Shown: piece by piece, positions 50,319 to 59,050 of the stretch
Position numbering within the stretch: position 1 is the stretch's first letter
How the letters are laid out: each line of letters begins with the position of its first letter
Source: JALZMG01 sp963844175
Lineage (GTDB): Bacteria; Actinomycetota; Acidimicrobiia; Acidimicrobiales; Ilumatobacteraceae
Direction: 5' to 3'
Assembly: GCA_963844175.1 (NCBI GenBank)
Contig: CAWJNE010000021.1
Coordinates: forward strand, 744,001 to 808,000
Length of the DNA stretch: 64,000 nucleotides
Program-made: the position numbers and the translations under genes
The notes under the pieces: model-generated
Database searches by the model: none
What the model saw: the letters and a program-made list of their open reading frames with translations, nothing else
What the model was told of the DNA's origin: nothing

Positions 50319-51851
50319 GTGGTGCGCCGCTCGTCAAGTCGTCGCCGCCTCGTCGCCCTCGCCGGCTGCGTGCTCGTGGCGGCGTGCGGGTCGGGACGCT
50401 CCATCCTCGAGGCCGGCAACGAGCCGGCGCCGTCCACCACCACGACGGTGCCCGTCACGGCGCCGCCGGGCGAGACGCTGCCGGCGACGACCACGACCGC
50501 ACCGCCGACGACGACCACGACACCGCTCGACTCCTTGCCGCCATGCCCCGTCGACGCCCTCCCTGCCGACGGCGCCGAGCCCGTGCAGGTGACGTTCTGG
50601 CACGGCTTCGGGACCGAGCCGGAGAACAAGCTGGTCGAGCTGACCGACCGGTACAACGCCAGCCAGAGCGCGGTGCGGGTGACGCTCGAGAACCAGGGTG
50701 GCTACAAGCAGACGATCGACAAGTACGTGCAGAGCGGGCAGGCGAGCCGGCCGCAGCTGGTCCTGATGCCCGAGTACATGGTGCAGCAGATCGCCGACAG
50801 CGCCAGCATCATCCCGATCGGTGCGTGCATCGAGCCCAGCGGGTACGACACGTCGGCGTTCCTGCCCGGCGCACTCGAGTCGTACGCGACGAACGGCGTC
50901 CAGTGGTCGATGCCGTTCGCCGTCAGCGACCCGGTCCTCTACTTCAACCGCAAGATGTTCATCGATGCCGGGCTCGATCCCGACGATCCGCCGGGGTCGC
51001 TCGAGGAGCTGCGGGCGGCGTGCCAGGCGATCGTCGATTCGGGCGTCGCCACGTACGGCCTTGCCGTCGACTCGGGGCTCGATGCCGGGGGCGCGTGGTT
51101 CCTCGAGCAGTGGTTCGCCAAGGCCGGTGAGCTGTACGCCGACAACGGCAACGGGCGACTGGCCCCGGCGACGCGCGTCCTGTTCGCCGGCGAGACCGGC
51201 GTCGAACTGCTCACCGAGATCCAGTCGCTGATCGCCGACGGCCTCGCCGTGTCCGTCGGCGACAACCCCAACGGCCAGGACGCCTTCCTCAAGCTGGCCG
51301 ATCAAGCGGCGCCGGCGGCGATGACGCTCGGGTCGTCGGGTGCGATGGGGGCCGTGCTGGCCGTGCTCGACGGCGGCCTCATCCCGGGGCTGACGAGCGC
51401 CGACGTGGGGATCGGCCCGATGCCGGGTCCGGGCGGCAACGAGCTGGCGCTCGTCGGTGGATCGTCGATCTACATCGTCGCCGAGAAGGGCGACGCCCAA
51501 GCGGCGGCGGCGTGGGATTACATCCAGTTCCTGGTCGAGGCCGGCGTGCAGTCGGAGTGGGCGGCGGCGACCGGGTACGTGCCCGTGCGGGAGGACGCCG
51601 TCGAGCTGGAGCCGCTGTCGTCGCTCTACGCCAACGACCCTCGCTTCCAGGTCGCCTACGACCAGCTGCTCGCCGCGCCACCCAACGATCCGACGGCGCT
51701 CGGCCCGGTGCTCGGTCCGCTGCGCGAGGTCCGCTCCGTCACGGCGGGGGCGGTGGCGGCGATCTTCGGCGGTGCCGACGTCGCCTCCACCCTCGCTGCC
51801 GCCGCCCAGCAGAGCGACGCCCTGATCGCCGACTACAACGCCCGCAACTAA
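50319..51851 (+). CDS. extracellular solute-binding lipoprotein (UgpB-like)
   Basis: 510 residues from GTG 50319 (GTG 50322 also possible). The lipobox LVAAC places the lipidated Cys at C23. A Thr/Pro linker (TTTTVPVTAPPGETLP) follows, then the type 1 binding fold: VTFWHGFGTEPENKLVELTD, PFAVSDPVLYFNRKMFIDAG, AWDYIQFLVEAG. It resembles UgpB/MalE, binding a sugar or glycerol phosphate at the outer face of the membrane. It ends seven bases before the left 51-nt hairpin. Confidence 0.9.
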   Translation: MVRRSSSRRRLVALAGCVLVAACGSGRSILEAGNEPAPSTTTTVPVTAPPGETLPATTTTAPPTTTTTPLDSLPPCPVDALPADGAEPVQVTFWHGFGTEPENKLVELTDRYNASQSAVRVTLENQGGYKQTIDKYVQSGQASRPQLVLMPEYMVQQIADSASIIPIGACIEPSGYDTSAFLPGALESYATNGVQWSMPFAVSDPVLYFNRKMFIDAGLDPDDPPGSLEELRAACQAIVDSGVATYGLAVDSGLDAGGAWFLEQWFAKAGELYADNGNGRLAPATRVLFAGETGVELLTEIQSLIADGLAVSVGDNPNGQDAFLKLADQAAPAAMTLGSSGAMGAVLAVLDGGLIPGLTSADVGIGPMPGPGGNELALVGGSSIYIVAEKGDAQAAAAWDYIQFLVEAGVQSEWAAATGYVPVREDAVELEPLSSLYANDPRFQVAYDQLLAAPPNDPTALGPVLGPLREVRSVTAGAVAAIFGGADVASTLAAAAQQSDALIADYNARN

Positions 51852-51857
51852 CGACCA

Positions 51858-51908
51858 CGTTCTCGGTGCAGTTCTCGTCACCTGTTGACGTGAACTGCAC
51901 CGAGAACG
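51858..51908. repeat. 51-nt hairpin, left copy
   Basis: Arms of 17 bases (CGTTCTCGGTGCAGTTC and its exact complement) plus an inner 5-bp stem (CGTCA/TGACG) around CCTGT, with one T-T mismatch. The AbiEi-DUF559 gene ends inside it: the stop codon is at 51880-51878. A copy of the same size and outer sequence lies at 52858-52908. Confidence 0.85.
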
Positions 51909-52813
51909 GTGGGCGACCACCGGTGGACGACCTGGCGGATGCGTTCCGCCTCGCGCCCGGGGTGGCGCATGATCTGGCGGAACGTGAAGCGCACGACGAT
52001 GTACCCGGAGGCGGCGAGCTCGGCGTCGCGCACCTTGTCGCGCTCGAAGACGGATCGTTGGCGGCCGTGCCAGGTCCAGCCGTCGCACTCGAGCACGACG
52101 GGCGTCCCGATCAGCCAGAAGTCGACCTCGTAGCCGCAGATCACGGCGTGGAACTCGGCCGGCGGCAGACGGTGACGACGCAGGAGCCGATGCATCGCTG
52201 GCTCGAGCACGCTGTCCACCGGCTTGCCGTCGATGACCCAGTCGTCGAGCGCGTCGCGCAGGGCGACGACGCCGGCGCGCCCCCGTCGGGCGTGGCGTTC
52301 CAACGCCTGACGCAGCGACGCCGGTGACGCCAATCCGGTCGTCACCACGTGGCCGACCGCGGCGTTCACCGACCGGGCATCGACGGCACCGAGGTCGCAG
52401 AGCGTGCGCAGCACGTTGGTCACGGGGATGCCTTGACGGCGGACCGGGTTGAGGTCGCCGAGATCGCTGGGCCGGTGCACGACGACCGGCGAGAGCGATG
52501 CCCGCCGCGCCCGGTCGGGGAGCAGCACGTCCACTGGGTCGACGTCGGGTCGCGGGATGCCCCAGAGGAACGCCGCCGATCGGTGCGATGCGAGCGCCCC
52601 TCGACCGGCGGCGAGCACGGCGGCACAAACGGCCTGCTGGCGGGTCCTCGGCGTGCCGACCATGCGGGCGACGTTGCGGTGGAGCGGCTCGAGCATGCCG
52701 TCCCGGTGCGCCCGGTACCAGCTGGCACTGGAGATGCCGGCGCGGATGCACGCATCGCGCGTCACCACCCCGTGGTGCTCCATGGCGAACGGTTCCAAGG
52801 CGCGAAGGTCCAC
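51878..52813 (-). CDS. AbiEi-N-terminal, DUF559 (Vsr-like nuclease fold) protein
   Basis: 311 residues from GTG 52813. The N-terminal ~90 residues are an AbiEi-like winged helix (FAMEHHGVVTRDACIRAGIS, WYRAHRDGMLEPLHRNVAR), and the middle reads VTNVLRTLCDLGAVDARSVN. The C-terminal DUF559 domain has EVDFWLIGTPVVLECDGWTW, HGRQRSVFERDKVRDAELAA and SGYIVVRFTFRQIM, a Vsr/PD-(D/E)xK nuclease-like arrangement with the candidate Asp/Glu residues present. Such proteins are annotated as type IV antitoxin-like but their function is not settled. It stands alone with no AbiEii toxin. Its last residues, VLGAVHVNR, are encoded by the left hairpin. Confidence 0.8.
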   Translation of the reverse strand: MDLRALEPFAMEHHGVVTRDACIRAGISSASWYRAHRDGMLEPLHRNVARMVGTPRTRQQAVCAAVLAAGRGALASHRSAAFLWGIPRPDVDPVDVLLPDRARRASLSPVVVHRPSDLGDLNPVRRQGIPVTNVLRTLCDLGAVDARSVNAAVGHVVTTGLASPASLRQALERHARRGRAGVVALRDALDDWVIDGKPVDSVLEPAMHRLLRRHRLPPAEFHAVICGYEVDFWLIGTPVVLECDGWTWHGRQRSVFERDKVRDAELAASGYIVVRFTFRQIMRHPGREAERIRQVVHRWSPTVLGAVHVNR

Positions 52814-52857
52814 ACCCGTCCTGGGTGTCGCATGATGCCGCAACCGGAAGACACGTC

Positions 52858-52908
52858 CGTTCTGGGTGCAGTTCTCATCAGGAGCTGATGAGGACTGCAC
52901 CGAGAACG
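52858..52908. repeat. 51-nt hairpin, right copy
   Basis: Arms of 23 bases with two mismatches around the loop GGAGC. The outer bases equal the left copy except for one C-to-G in CGTTCTGGGTGCAGT. The inner stem has changed to CATCA/TGATG, keeping its pairing. It lies 45 bases before the DUF559 start and 44 before the cyclophilin start. Confidence 0.85.
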
Positions 52909-52952
52909 GGCCTGGGGGCGGGTGCGGGTGCCGTCGCTAGGGTGCGGCGTCT

Positions 52953-53510
52953 ATGGCTGATGCGTTCCCTCCGCTCGATGGGTCGGCGCCGCGCCGGCAG
53001 CAGTTCGACTCGCCGCCCGAGCTGGGCATCGACCCGACCAAGCGCTACACGGCGACCCTCGACACCTCCCTGGGCGAGATCGTGATCGCCCTCGACGCCG
53101 TCAAGGCGCCGAACACCGTCAACAACTTCGTCTTCCTCGCCGCCCACCACTACTACGACGGCGTGATCTTCCACCGCATCATCAAGGGCTTCATGTGCCA
53201 GGGCGGCGACCCGACCGGCACGGGCCGTGGCGGTCCCGGCTACAAGTTCGCCGACGAGCTGCCCAAGGAGCGCGAGTACCAGCTCGGCTCGGTCGCCATG
53301 GCCAACGCCGGTCCGAACACCAACGGCAGCCAGTTCTTCCTCATCTCCGGCCAGAGCGGCGTCCAGCTCCCGCCGCAGTACAGCCTGTTCGGTCAGATCG
53401 TGAAGGGCCTGGACGTCCTCGAGCAGATGCAGGGTGTCGAGACCGACCCCAGCGACCGCCCCCGCCAGGACGTGGTCATCAACTCGGTGTCCATCACCGA
53501 GTCCGCGTAG
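52953..53510 (+). CDS. peptidyl-prolyl cis-trans isomerase, cyclophilin type
   Basis: 185 residues from ATG 52953. The cyclophilin core is GEIVIALDAVKAPNTVNNFV, GVIFHRIIKGFMCQGGDPTG and MANAGPNTNGSQFFLI, containing the catalytic Arg in FHRI and the Gln of GSQFF. It has no signal peptide and should catalyse proline isomerisation in the cytoplasm. First of a same-strand run with SDR and aminotransferase genes, though linkage may be accidental. Confidence 0.94.
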   Translation: MADAFPPLDGSAPRRQQFDSPPELGIDPTKRYTATLDTSLGEIVIALDAVKAPNTVNNFVFLAAHHYYDGVIFHRIIKGFMCQGGDPTGTGRGGPGYKFADELPKEREYQLGSVAMANAGPNTNGSQFFLISGQSGVQLPPQYSLFGQIVKGLDVLEQMQGVETDPSDRPRQDVVINSVSITESA

Positions 53511-53525
53511 CTCGGAGCCGAACCG

Positions 53526-54296
53526 GTGACGTCGCAGCTCGACGGCCGCACGGCGATCGTCACCGGTGCCGGCCGGGGCATCGGTGCGGCCATCGCCGCG
53601 GCGCTCGACGCCGCCGGCGCACGTGTCGCCCTGGTCGCCCGCTCGGCCGATCAGCTGCAGGCGACGGCGAACGGGCTGCACAACGATCCGGTCGTGATCG
53701 CCGCCGACCTCGGTACCCCCGACGGCCCGGCGACCGCCGTGGCGACCGCCGCTGACGCCTTCGGCGGGCGCATCGACGTGCTCGTGAACAACGCCGGCAT
53801 CGGGCTGCGCAAGGAGTCGGAGACGCTGACCGTCGACGAGCTCGACGAGGTGTGGAACGTGAACGTGCGCTCGGCGCTGCTCGCCACCGTCGCCGTGCTC
53901 CCGACCATGCTCGCCGCCGGCGCGGGCTCGATCATCTCCATCAGCTCGATCAGCGGCCTGCGCGGCGCCCCTCGCCGAGCCGTGTACGCCGCCAGCAAGG
54001 CCGCCCTTGACGGCATGACCCGGTCGCTGGCCATGGAGTACGGACCCCGCGGCATCCGCGCCAACTGCGTCGCCCCCGGCGTCGTCGAGACGGAGATGTG
54101 GACGGCCAACCTGGCCAAGCCCGGCGTGGCAGATGCCGTGCTCGGCGTCATCCCGACCCGCCGCGTCTCGACGGCCGAGGAGGTCGCCGACACCGTCGTC
54201 TTCCTCGCCTCCGACGCCTCCCGGGCGATCACCGGCGAAGTCATCTCGGCCGACGGAGGGATCAACGCCACCGTCAACCTCTGGCCCACCGTCTGA
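53526..54296 (+). CDS. short-chain dehydrogenase/reductase (SDR)
   Basis: 256 residues from GTG 53526. Cofactor motif TGAGRGIGAAIAAALDAAGA, NNAGIGLRKESET, catalytic SISSISGLRGAPRRAVYAAS with YAASK (Tyr and Lys) and the C-terminal GEVISADGGINATVN. NAD(P)-dependent oxidoreductase of the FabG-like class; substrate unknown. It lies 15 bases after the cyclophilin gene and 27 before the aminotransferase. Confidence 0.9.
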   Translation: MTSQLDGRTAIVTGAGRGIGAAIAAALDAAGARVALVARSADQLQATANGLHNDPVVIAADLGTPDGPATAVATAADAFGGRIDVLVNNAGIGLRKESETLTVDELDEVWNVNVRSALLATVAVLPTMLAAGAGSIISISSISGLRGAPRRAVYAASKAALDGMTRSLAMEYGPRGIRANCVAPGVVETEMWTANLAKPGVADAVLGVIPTRRVSTAEEVADTVVFLASDASRAITGEVISADGGINATVNLWPTV

Positions 54297-54323
54297 GCCG
54301 CTGAGCTGGCCACCGAGCCGCTG

Positions 54324-55604
54324 ATGCCGACCCTCGACGACGAGCTGGCGGCGGCACGTCGCCGCTACGTCGACGCCCACCCGGTCAGCCGCCAGCTGGC
54401 CGAACGCGCCGCAGCCGTCCTGCCCGGCGGCAACACGCGCTCGGTGCTGCACATCGAACCGTTCGGCTTCCGGGTCGACCACGCCGACGGCGCCGTCCTG
54501 CACGACGTCGACGGCCACCGCTACATCGACCTGCTCGGCGACTACTCGGCCGGCCTGCTGGGCCGCAACGATCACGTCGCCGACACGGTCCGCGCCGTCC
54601 TCGACCGCGGGTGGACCTACGGCGCCATGAGCGAGCCGGAGACGATCTTCGCCGAGGCGGTCGTCGCCCGGTTCCCGTCGATCGAGCAGGTCCGGTTCAC
54701 GAACTCCGGGAGCGAGGCCAACATCATGGCGCTGCTCACCGCCCGCCACGCCACCGGTCGCCAGCGCTTCGTCGTGTTCGACCACGGCTACCACGGCGGC
54801 CCGCTCTACTTCGGTCACGGAGGTCGCCCGCTGCAGCTCCCGTTCGACTGGATCGTGTTGCCCTACAACGATGTTGCAGCTGCAACGACCGCGCTGCAGG
54901 CCGACGACGTCGCGGCCGTGCTCGTCGAGCCGATGCTCGGCTCCGGCGGATGCATCCCGGCGGACCCGGAGTTCCTCGGTGCCCTTCGAGCAGCCAGCAC
55001 CGAGCACGGCACCCTTCTCATCTTCGACGAGGTGATGACCTCGCGGCTCGCCCTGGGCGGCGCCCAGCAGCTCCTGGGGATCTCGCCGGACCTGACCACC
55101 CTGGGCAAGTACCTCGCCGGCGGGCTGTCCTTCGGTGCCTTCGGCGGACGTCGCGACCTGATGGCGGCCTACGACCCCGCGCGGGGCGGGTTGACCCACG
55201 GCGGAACGTTCAACAACAACGCCTTCACGATGGCCGTCGGCGGTGCCGTCCACGAATCGCTGATCACTGCCGAGGCGCTGCAGGCGGTCAACGAGCGCGG
55301 TGACCGCTTGCGCGCCGGCCTCGACGCGCGGTTCGCCGCGTCGAGCGTGCCGTTCTGCGCCACCGGCTGGGGCTCGATCCTCGCCGTCCACCCCGTCCCC
55401 GGCCCGGTGACGTCACCCGACGACCTGGTGGGAGCCGATCCGCGCTGGCGGGAGCTGCTGTTCCACGATCTCCTGGCCGATGGGTTCTACATCGCCCCTC
55501 GCGGTTACCTGGCGCTGACGATGGACGTCACCGACGACGACACGGGGCGGCTGCTCGAGACCGTCGCCGAGTTCTGCGATCGCCGCGGGTCACTGGTCGC
55601 GTGA
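54324..55604 (+). CDS. class III aminotransferase (glutamate-1-semialdehyde-aminomutase-like)
   Basis: 426 residues. The PLP pattern is VRFTNSGSEANIMALLTARH, LIFDEVMTSRLALGGAQQLL and the Schiff-base Lys in LTTLGKYLAGGLSFGAFGGR. The strings VLPGGNTRSVL and GGTFNNNAFTM are typical of the GSA-aminomutase-like branch, but this one is probably not HemL itself, since heme genes are absent nearby; it more likely transaminates a beta-amino acid or similar. It overlaps the next gene by four bases (GTGA at 55601). Confidence 0.87.
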   Translation: MPTLDDELAAARRRYVDAHPVSRQLAERAAAVLPGGNTRSVLHIEPFGFRVDHADGAVLHDVDGHRYIDLLGDYSAGLLGRNDHVADTVRAVLDRGWTYGAMSEPETIFAEAVVARFPSIEQVRFTNSGSEANIMALLTARHATGRQRFVVFDHGYHGGPLYFGHGGRPLQLPFDWIVLPYNDVAAATTALQADDVAAVLVEPMLGSGGCIPADPEFLGALRAASTEHGTLLIFDEVMTSRLALGGAQQLLGISPDLTTLGKYLAGGLSFGAFGGRRDLMAAYDPARGGLTHGGTFNNNAFTMAVGGAVHESLITAEALQAVNERGDRLRAGLDARFAASSVPFCATGWGSILAVHPVPGPVTSPDDLVGADPRWRELLFHDLLADGFYIAPRGYLALTMDVTDDDTGRLLETVAEFCDRRGSLVA

Positions 55605-56830
55605 CGGCACCGATCGACCTCTCCGCCGCCGAGGCCCGACGCACGGCCATCGCCGCCCAGGGGCTCGCCGACCCTCGTCCGACCGGTCGCGTCGACCGCC
55701 GCCACCTGCGCAAGGTGTTCGCCCGCATCGGGGTGATCCAGATCGACTCCGTCAACGTCCTGGTGCGCAGCCAGGAGCTGCCCCTCTTCGCCCGCCTCGG
55801 CCCCCACCCCCGCAATCTCCTGCCCGACGCGCTGGAGGACGGCGAGCTGTTCGAGTACTGGGCGCACATGGCGGCGATCGTGCCGAGCGCCCAGCACCCG
55901 CTGTTCCGGTGGCGGATGGACGACCCTCACCACTGGCAGGCCGTGGAGCGGCTCGGCCGGGAACGTCCGACGTTCATCGACGAGGTCCTCGAGCGCATCG
56001 AGCAGAGCGGCCCGCTGACCGCCGCCGATCTGGAGCAGCGCGTCGGTCCGAAGGGACCGTGGTGGGATTGGGACGACGGCAAGATCGCCCTCGAGGCGCT
56101 GTTCGGCCGGGGCCGGGTGGCTGTCCGCCGCCGGCGCAGCGACTTCGCCCGCCTCTACGACCTGCCGGAGCGGGTGCTGCCGGCCGCCGTGCTCGACGCG
56201 CCGACCCCGACCGAGGCGGAGGGACGGTCGGCGCTGCTCGACATCGCCGGGCGAGCGCTCGGCGTGGCGACGCTGGAGGACCTCGCCGACTACCACCGCC
56301 AGGCCACCCAGGCCTGCCGGCCGCTCGTCGCCGAGCTCGTCGAGGCCGGCCGGCTCCGCCCCGCCGTGGTCGAGGGGTGGACCCGCCCGGCGTTCGTGCA
56401 CGTCGACGCCACCACGCCGCGCCGGGTTCGCAGTCGAGCGTTGCTCAGCCCCTTCGACTCACTGGTGTGGAAGCGCGATCGGAACGAGCGCCTGTTCGAC
56501 TTCCACTACCGCATCGAGATCTACACGCCCCCGCCCAAGCGCATCTACGGCTACTACGTCCTGCCGTTCCTGCTCGGCGACCAGCTGGTCGGGCGCGTCG
56601 ACCTCAAGGCCGACCGCGCCGACGGCGTGCTGCGCGTGCAGGGCGCCTTCGCCGAGCCCGGTGTCCCGGAGGACGAGGTGGCCGCCGAGCTGGCAGAGGA
56701 GCTGGCGCTGATGGCTGGCTGGCTCGGGCTCGACGTGGTCGCCTCGAGCGAGCGCGGCGAGCTGGCTCCGGGCCTGCGCCGGGCGGGCATGGCCGCCCTG
56801 GAGGGGCCGACGACCGTTTCGATGGGCTGA
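55601..56830 (+). CDS. YcaQ-like winged-helix DNA glycosylase
   Basis: 409 residues from GTG 55601. It has the HTH_42/YcaQ pattern: RRHLRKVFARIGVIQIDSVN with the catalytic QxD motif as QID, LVRSQELPLFARLGPHPRNL, and a C-terminal ALLSPFDSLVWKRDRNERLF, YYVLPFLLGDQLVGRVDLKA. YcaQ unhooks interstrand crosslinks and other bulky adducts. The family also includes look-alike transcription factors, so repair activity is likely but unproven here. Confidence 0.85.
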   Translation: MTAPIDLSAAEARRTAIAAQGLADPRPTGRVDRRHLRKVFARIGVIQIDSVNVLVRSQELPLFARLGPHPRNLLPDALEDGELFEYWAHMAAIVPSAQHPLFRWRMDDPHHWQAVERLGRERPTFIDEVLERIEQSGPLTAADLEQRVGPKGPWWDWDDGKIALEALFGRGRVAVRRRRSDFARLYDLPERVLPAAVLDAPTPTEAEGRSALLDIAGRALGVATLEDLADYHRQATQACRPLVAELVEAGRLRPAVVEGWTRPAFVHVDATTPRRVRSRALLSPFDSLVWKRDRNERLFDFHYRIEIYTPPPKRIYGYYVLPFLLGDQLVGRVDLKADRADGVLRVQGAFAEPGVPEDEVAAELAEELALMAGWLGLDVVASSERGELAPGLRRAGMAALEGPTTVSMG

Positions 56831-56843
56831 GTACGCTCGCCCC

Positions 56844-58109
56844 GTGGCCAGCGACCTCGGGATGGCGCCACCCGAGCCCACCACCCCCACGGACCAGGCG
56901 TCGTCCGACCAGCCGGACGTCCAGGTCACGGACATCGTGGAGACGATCGAGGGCGACCCGACGCCGTCCTCGATCGAGAGGCAGCGGCTGCCTCGCTGGA
57001 CGTTCGCCGCGACGGCCGTCTTCTGGGGCGGCTTCCTGCTGGCGATGGTCCTGCAGTTCTTCTGGGGTCGGCTGAACGGGCTCTTCGTCCTGCTGGCGAT
57101 CTCCGTCTTCCTCTCGCTGGCGATCGAGCCGGGCGTGAATCGGCTGGCCCGCCGGGGTTGGCGGCGGGGCACGGCAACCGGGCTGATCCTGTTCGGCGTG
57201 ATCGTCGTCTTCCTCGTGTTCGTGGTGGCGATCGGCGCGCTCGTCGGCACCCAGCTCGCCGAGCTGCTCGACAACTCCGAGGCCTACATCACCGACACCG
57301 TCAACACGATCAACGACCTGTTCGGGACGAACCTCAACGCGCAGGAGGTGATCGACGACTTCAACGACCCCAACGGCGCCGTCCAGCGGTTCATCCGGGA
57401 CCAGCGCGACAACGCCGTCAGCCTGTCGGTCACCGCCCTCGGGGGACTGCTGCAGCTGCTGTCCGTGGTGCTGTTCACCTTCTACCTCGTCGCCGACGGG
57501 CCGAAGATGCGCCGGGCGATCTGCAGCCGGTTCACGCCGGCGCGCCAGGAACGGATCCTCTCCACGTGGGAGCTGGCCGGCAACAAGACGGGCGGCTACC
57601 TGTACTCGCGGGCCCTGCTGGCCCTGCTGTCGGCGATCTTCCACTGGATCGTGTTCCAGGCCGTCGGCACGCCTGCGCCCGTCGCCCTGGCCCTGTGGGT
57701 CGGCATCATCAGCCAGTTCCTGCCCGTCGTGGGCACCTACCTGGCCGGTGTGCTGCCGGTCCTGTTGACCTTCCTCGAATCGCCGGTCGACGCGATGATC
57801 GTGCTGATCGCCATCGTCGTGTACCAGCAGATCGAGAACTACCTGTTCTCGCCGCGCATCACGGCCCGCACGATGGAGCTGCACCCTGCGCTGGCGTTCG
57901 GGTCGGCGCTCGCCGGGGCCGCGCTGTTGGGGGGTGTGGGCGCGGTGCTCGCCCTGCCTGCGGCGGCGATGGCCCAGGCCTTGATCAGCCAATGGGGTGC
58001 CCGCCACCAGGTCATCAAGAGCGAGCTCACCGAGGTGCGCCACCCGAGGGTCTGGAAGCGATGGACGAAGATCCGCAAGGCCCGGCGGGGCGTCGAGCCG
58101 GACGATTGA
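56844..58109 (+). CDS. AI-2E-family transporter / PerM-like permease
   Basis: 421 residues from GTG 56844. About eight hydrophobic segments, beginning FAATAVFWGGFLLAMVLQFF, LFVLLAISVFLSLAIEPGVN, and later LWVGIISQFLPVVGTYLAGV with the conserved GTYLAG. The acidic N-terminus is cytoplasmic. Such proteins export small molecules or sodium; the substrate is not evident. It overlaps the asparaginase gene (TTGA). Confidence 0.87.
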   Translation: MASDLGMAPPEPTTPTDQASSDQPDVQVTDIVETIEGDPTPSSIERQRLPRWTFAATAVFWGGFLLAMVLQFFWGRLNGLFVLLAISVFLSLAIEPGVNRLARRGWRRGTATGLILFGVIVVFLVFVVAIGALVGTQLAELLDNSEAYITDTVNTINDLFGTNLNAQEVIDDFNDPNGAVQRFIRDQRDNAVSLSVTALGGLLQLLSVVLFTFYLVADGPKMRRAICSRFTPARQERILSTWELAGNKTGGYLYSRALLALLSAIFHWIVFQAVGTPAPVALALWVGIISQFLPVVGTYLAGVLPVLLTFLESPVDAMIVLIAIVVYQQIENYLFSPRITARTMELHPALAFGSALAGAALLGGVGAVLALPAAAMAQALISQWGARHQVIKSELTEVRHPRVWKRWTKIRKARRGVEPDD

Positions 58110-59050
58110 GCGACACCGTCCCCGACACCGTCCCCGTCGCTGTCGCCGAGCGCAGTGGGTTCGTGGAGAGCGTGCACCACGGTGCGGTGGTGGTGCTCGA
58201 CCGGGACGGCACCGTGGCGTGGTCGGTGGGGGACGTCGAGCGCCCGGTCTACGCCCGGTCGGCGCTGAAGCCCCTGCAGGCGGCGGCGATGCTCGATGCC
58301 GGGTTGTCCGTGGACGATCGGCTGCTGGCGGTCGTCTGCGCCAGCCACGACGGCCGGCCCGAGCACGTCGCCGCGGTCCGTGAGCTGCTGGCCGGTGTCG
58401 GGCTCGACATCGGCGACCTCGACAACACGCCGGCGTGGCCGCTCGACGCAGGCGCCCACGCGTCGGCGGTCCGCGAGGGCGGCGGCCCGGCGTCGATCCT
58501 GCAGAACTGCAGCGGCAAGCACGCCGGGATGCTGGCGACGGCGATCGTCAACGGGTGGTCGACGGCCGGGTACACGGCGGAGGACCACCCGGTGCAGCGG
58601 ACGATCCTCGAGGCGCTCGCCCGGACGACGGGGGCGCAGATCGACCATGTGGGTGTCGACGGCTGCGGCGCACCGACGCCGACGGTCTCGCTGCACGCCC
58701 TGGCCAGCGCCGTCCGTGAGCTCGCCCTCGATGGCCATGCCGTGCACCGGGCGATGACGACGCACCCGGACCTGGTCGGTGGGCCCCATCGCGACGTGAC
58801 GCTCCTGATCCGCGCCGTGCCGGGCCTGCTCGTCAAGGACGGCGCCGAGGGCGTACAGGTGGCGGCCCTGCCGGACGGGCGGGCGGTGGCCCTGAAGATC
58901 GCCGACGGTGCAGCCCGGGCGCGGGCTCCGGTGACGATCGCCGCGCTGCGCTCGATCGGCGTCGACCTCGCGACGGACGTCGTCGTCGAGTCGGTGTACG
59001 GGCACGGTCGACCCGTCGGCTACGTCCGCGCCCTCGTGGGCGCGCCGTGA
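58106..59050 (+). CDS. L-asparaginase II-type (PF06089) enzyme
   Basis: 314 residues from a TTG at 58106. The family strings are AERSGFVESVHHGAVVVLDR, RSALKPLQAAAMLDAGLSVD, NCSGKHAGMLATAI and VDGCGAPTPTVSLHALA, the hallmarks of the Rhizobium-type thermolabile asparaginase II, unrelated in fold to AnsA at 11058. It hydrolyses asparagine. Two nonhomologous asparaginases in one window underline asparagine use. It overlaps the following gene by four bases. Confidence 0.88.
   Translation: MSDTVPDTVPVAVAERSGFVESVHHGAVVVLDRDGTVAWSVGDVERPVYARSALKPLQAAAMLDAGLSVDDRLLAVVCASHDGRPEHVAAVRELLAGVGLDIGDLDNTPAWPLDAGAHASAVREGGGPASILQNCSGKHAGMLATAIVNGWSTAGYTAEDHPVQRTILEALARTTGAQIDHVGVDGCGAPTPTVSLHALASAVRELALDGHAVHRAMTTHPDLVGGPHRDVTLLIRAVPGLLVKDGAEGVQVAALPDGRAVALKIADGAARARAPVTIAALRSIGVDLATDVVVESVYGHGRPVGYVRALVGAP

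Larger units (their letters stand above)
51858..52908 (-). mobile_element. candidate hairpin-bounded cassette carrying the DUF559 gene
   Basis: The two 51-nt hairpins bracket exactly one gene in a 1,051-base block, between the ABC-importer operon and the cyclophilin gene, both of which look intact. No target-site duplication or transposase was seen. Whether the block moves as a unit is inferred from the symmetry alone. Confidence 0.35.

Noticed and set aside
52878..55391. 837-residue minus-strand open frame
   Set aside because: Antisense to cyclophilin, SDR and aminotransferase genes, all with catalytic motifs on the plus strand.
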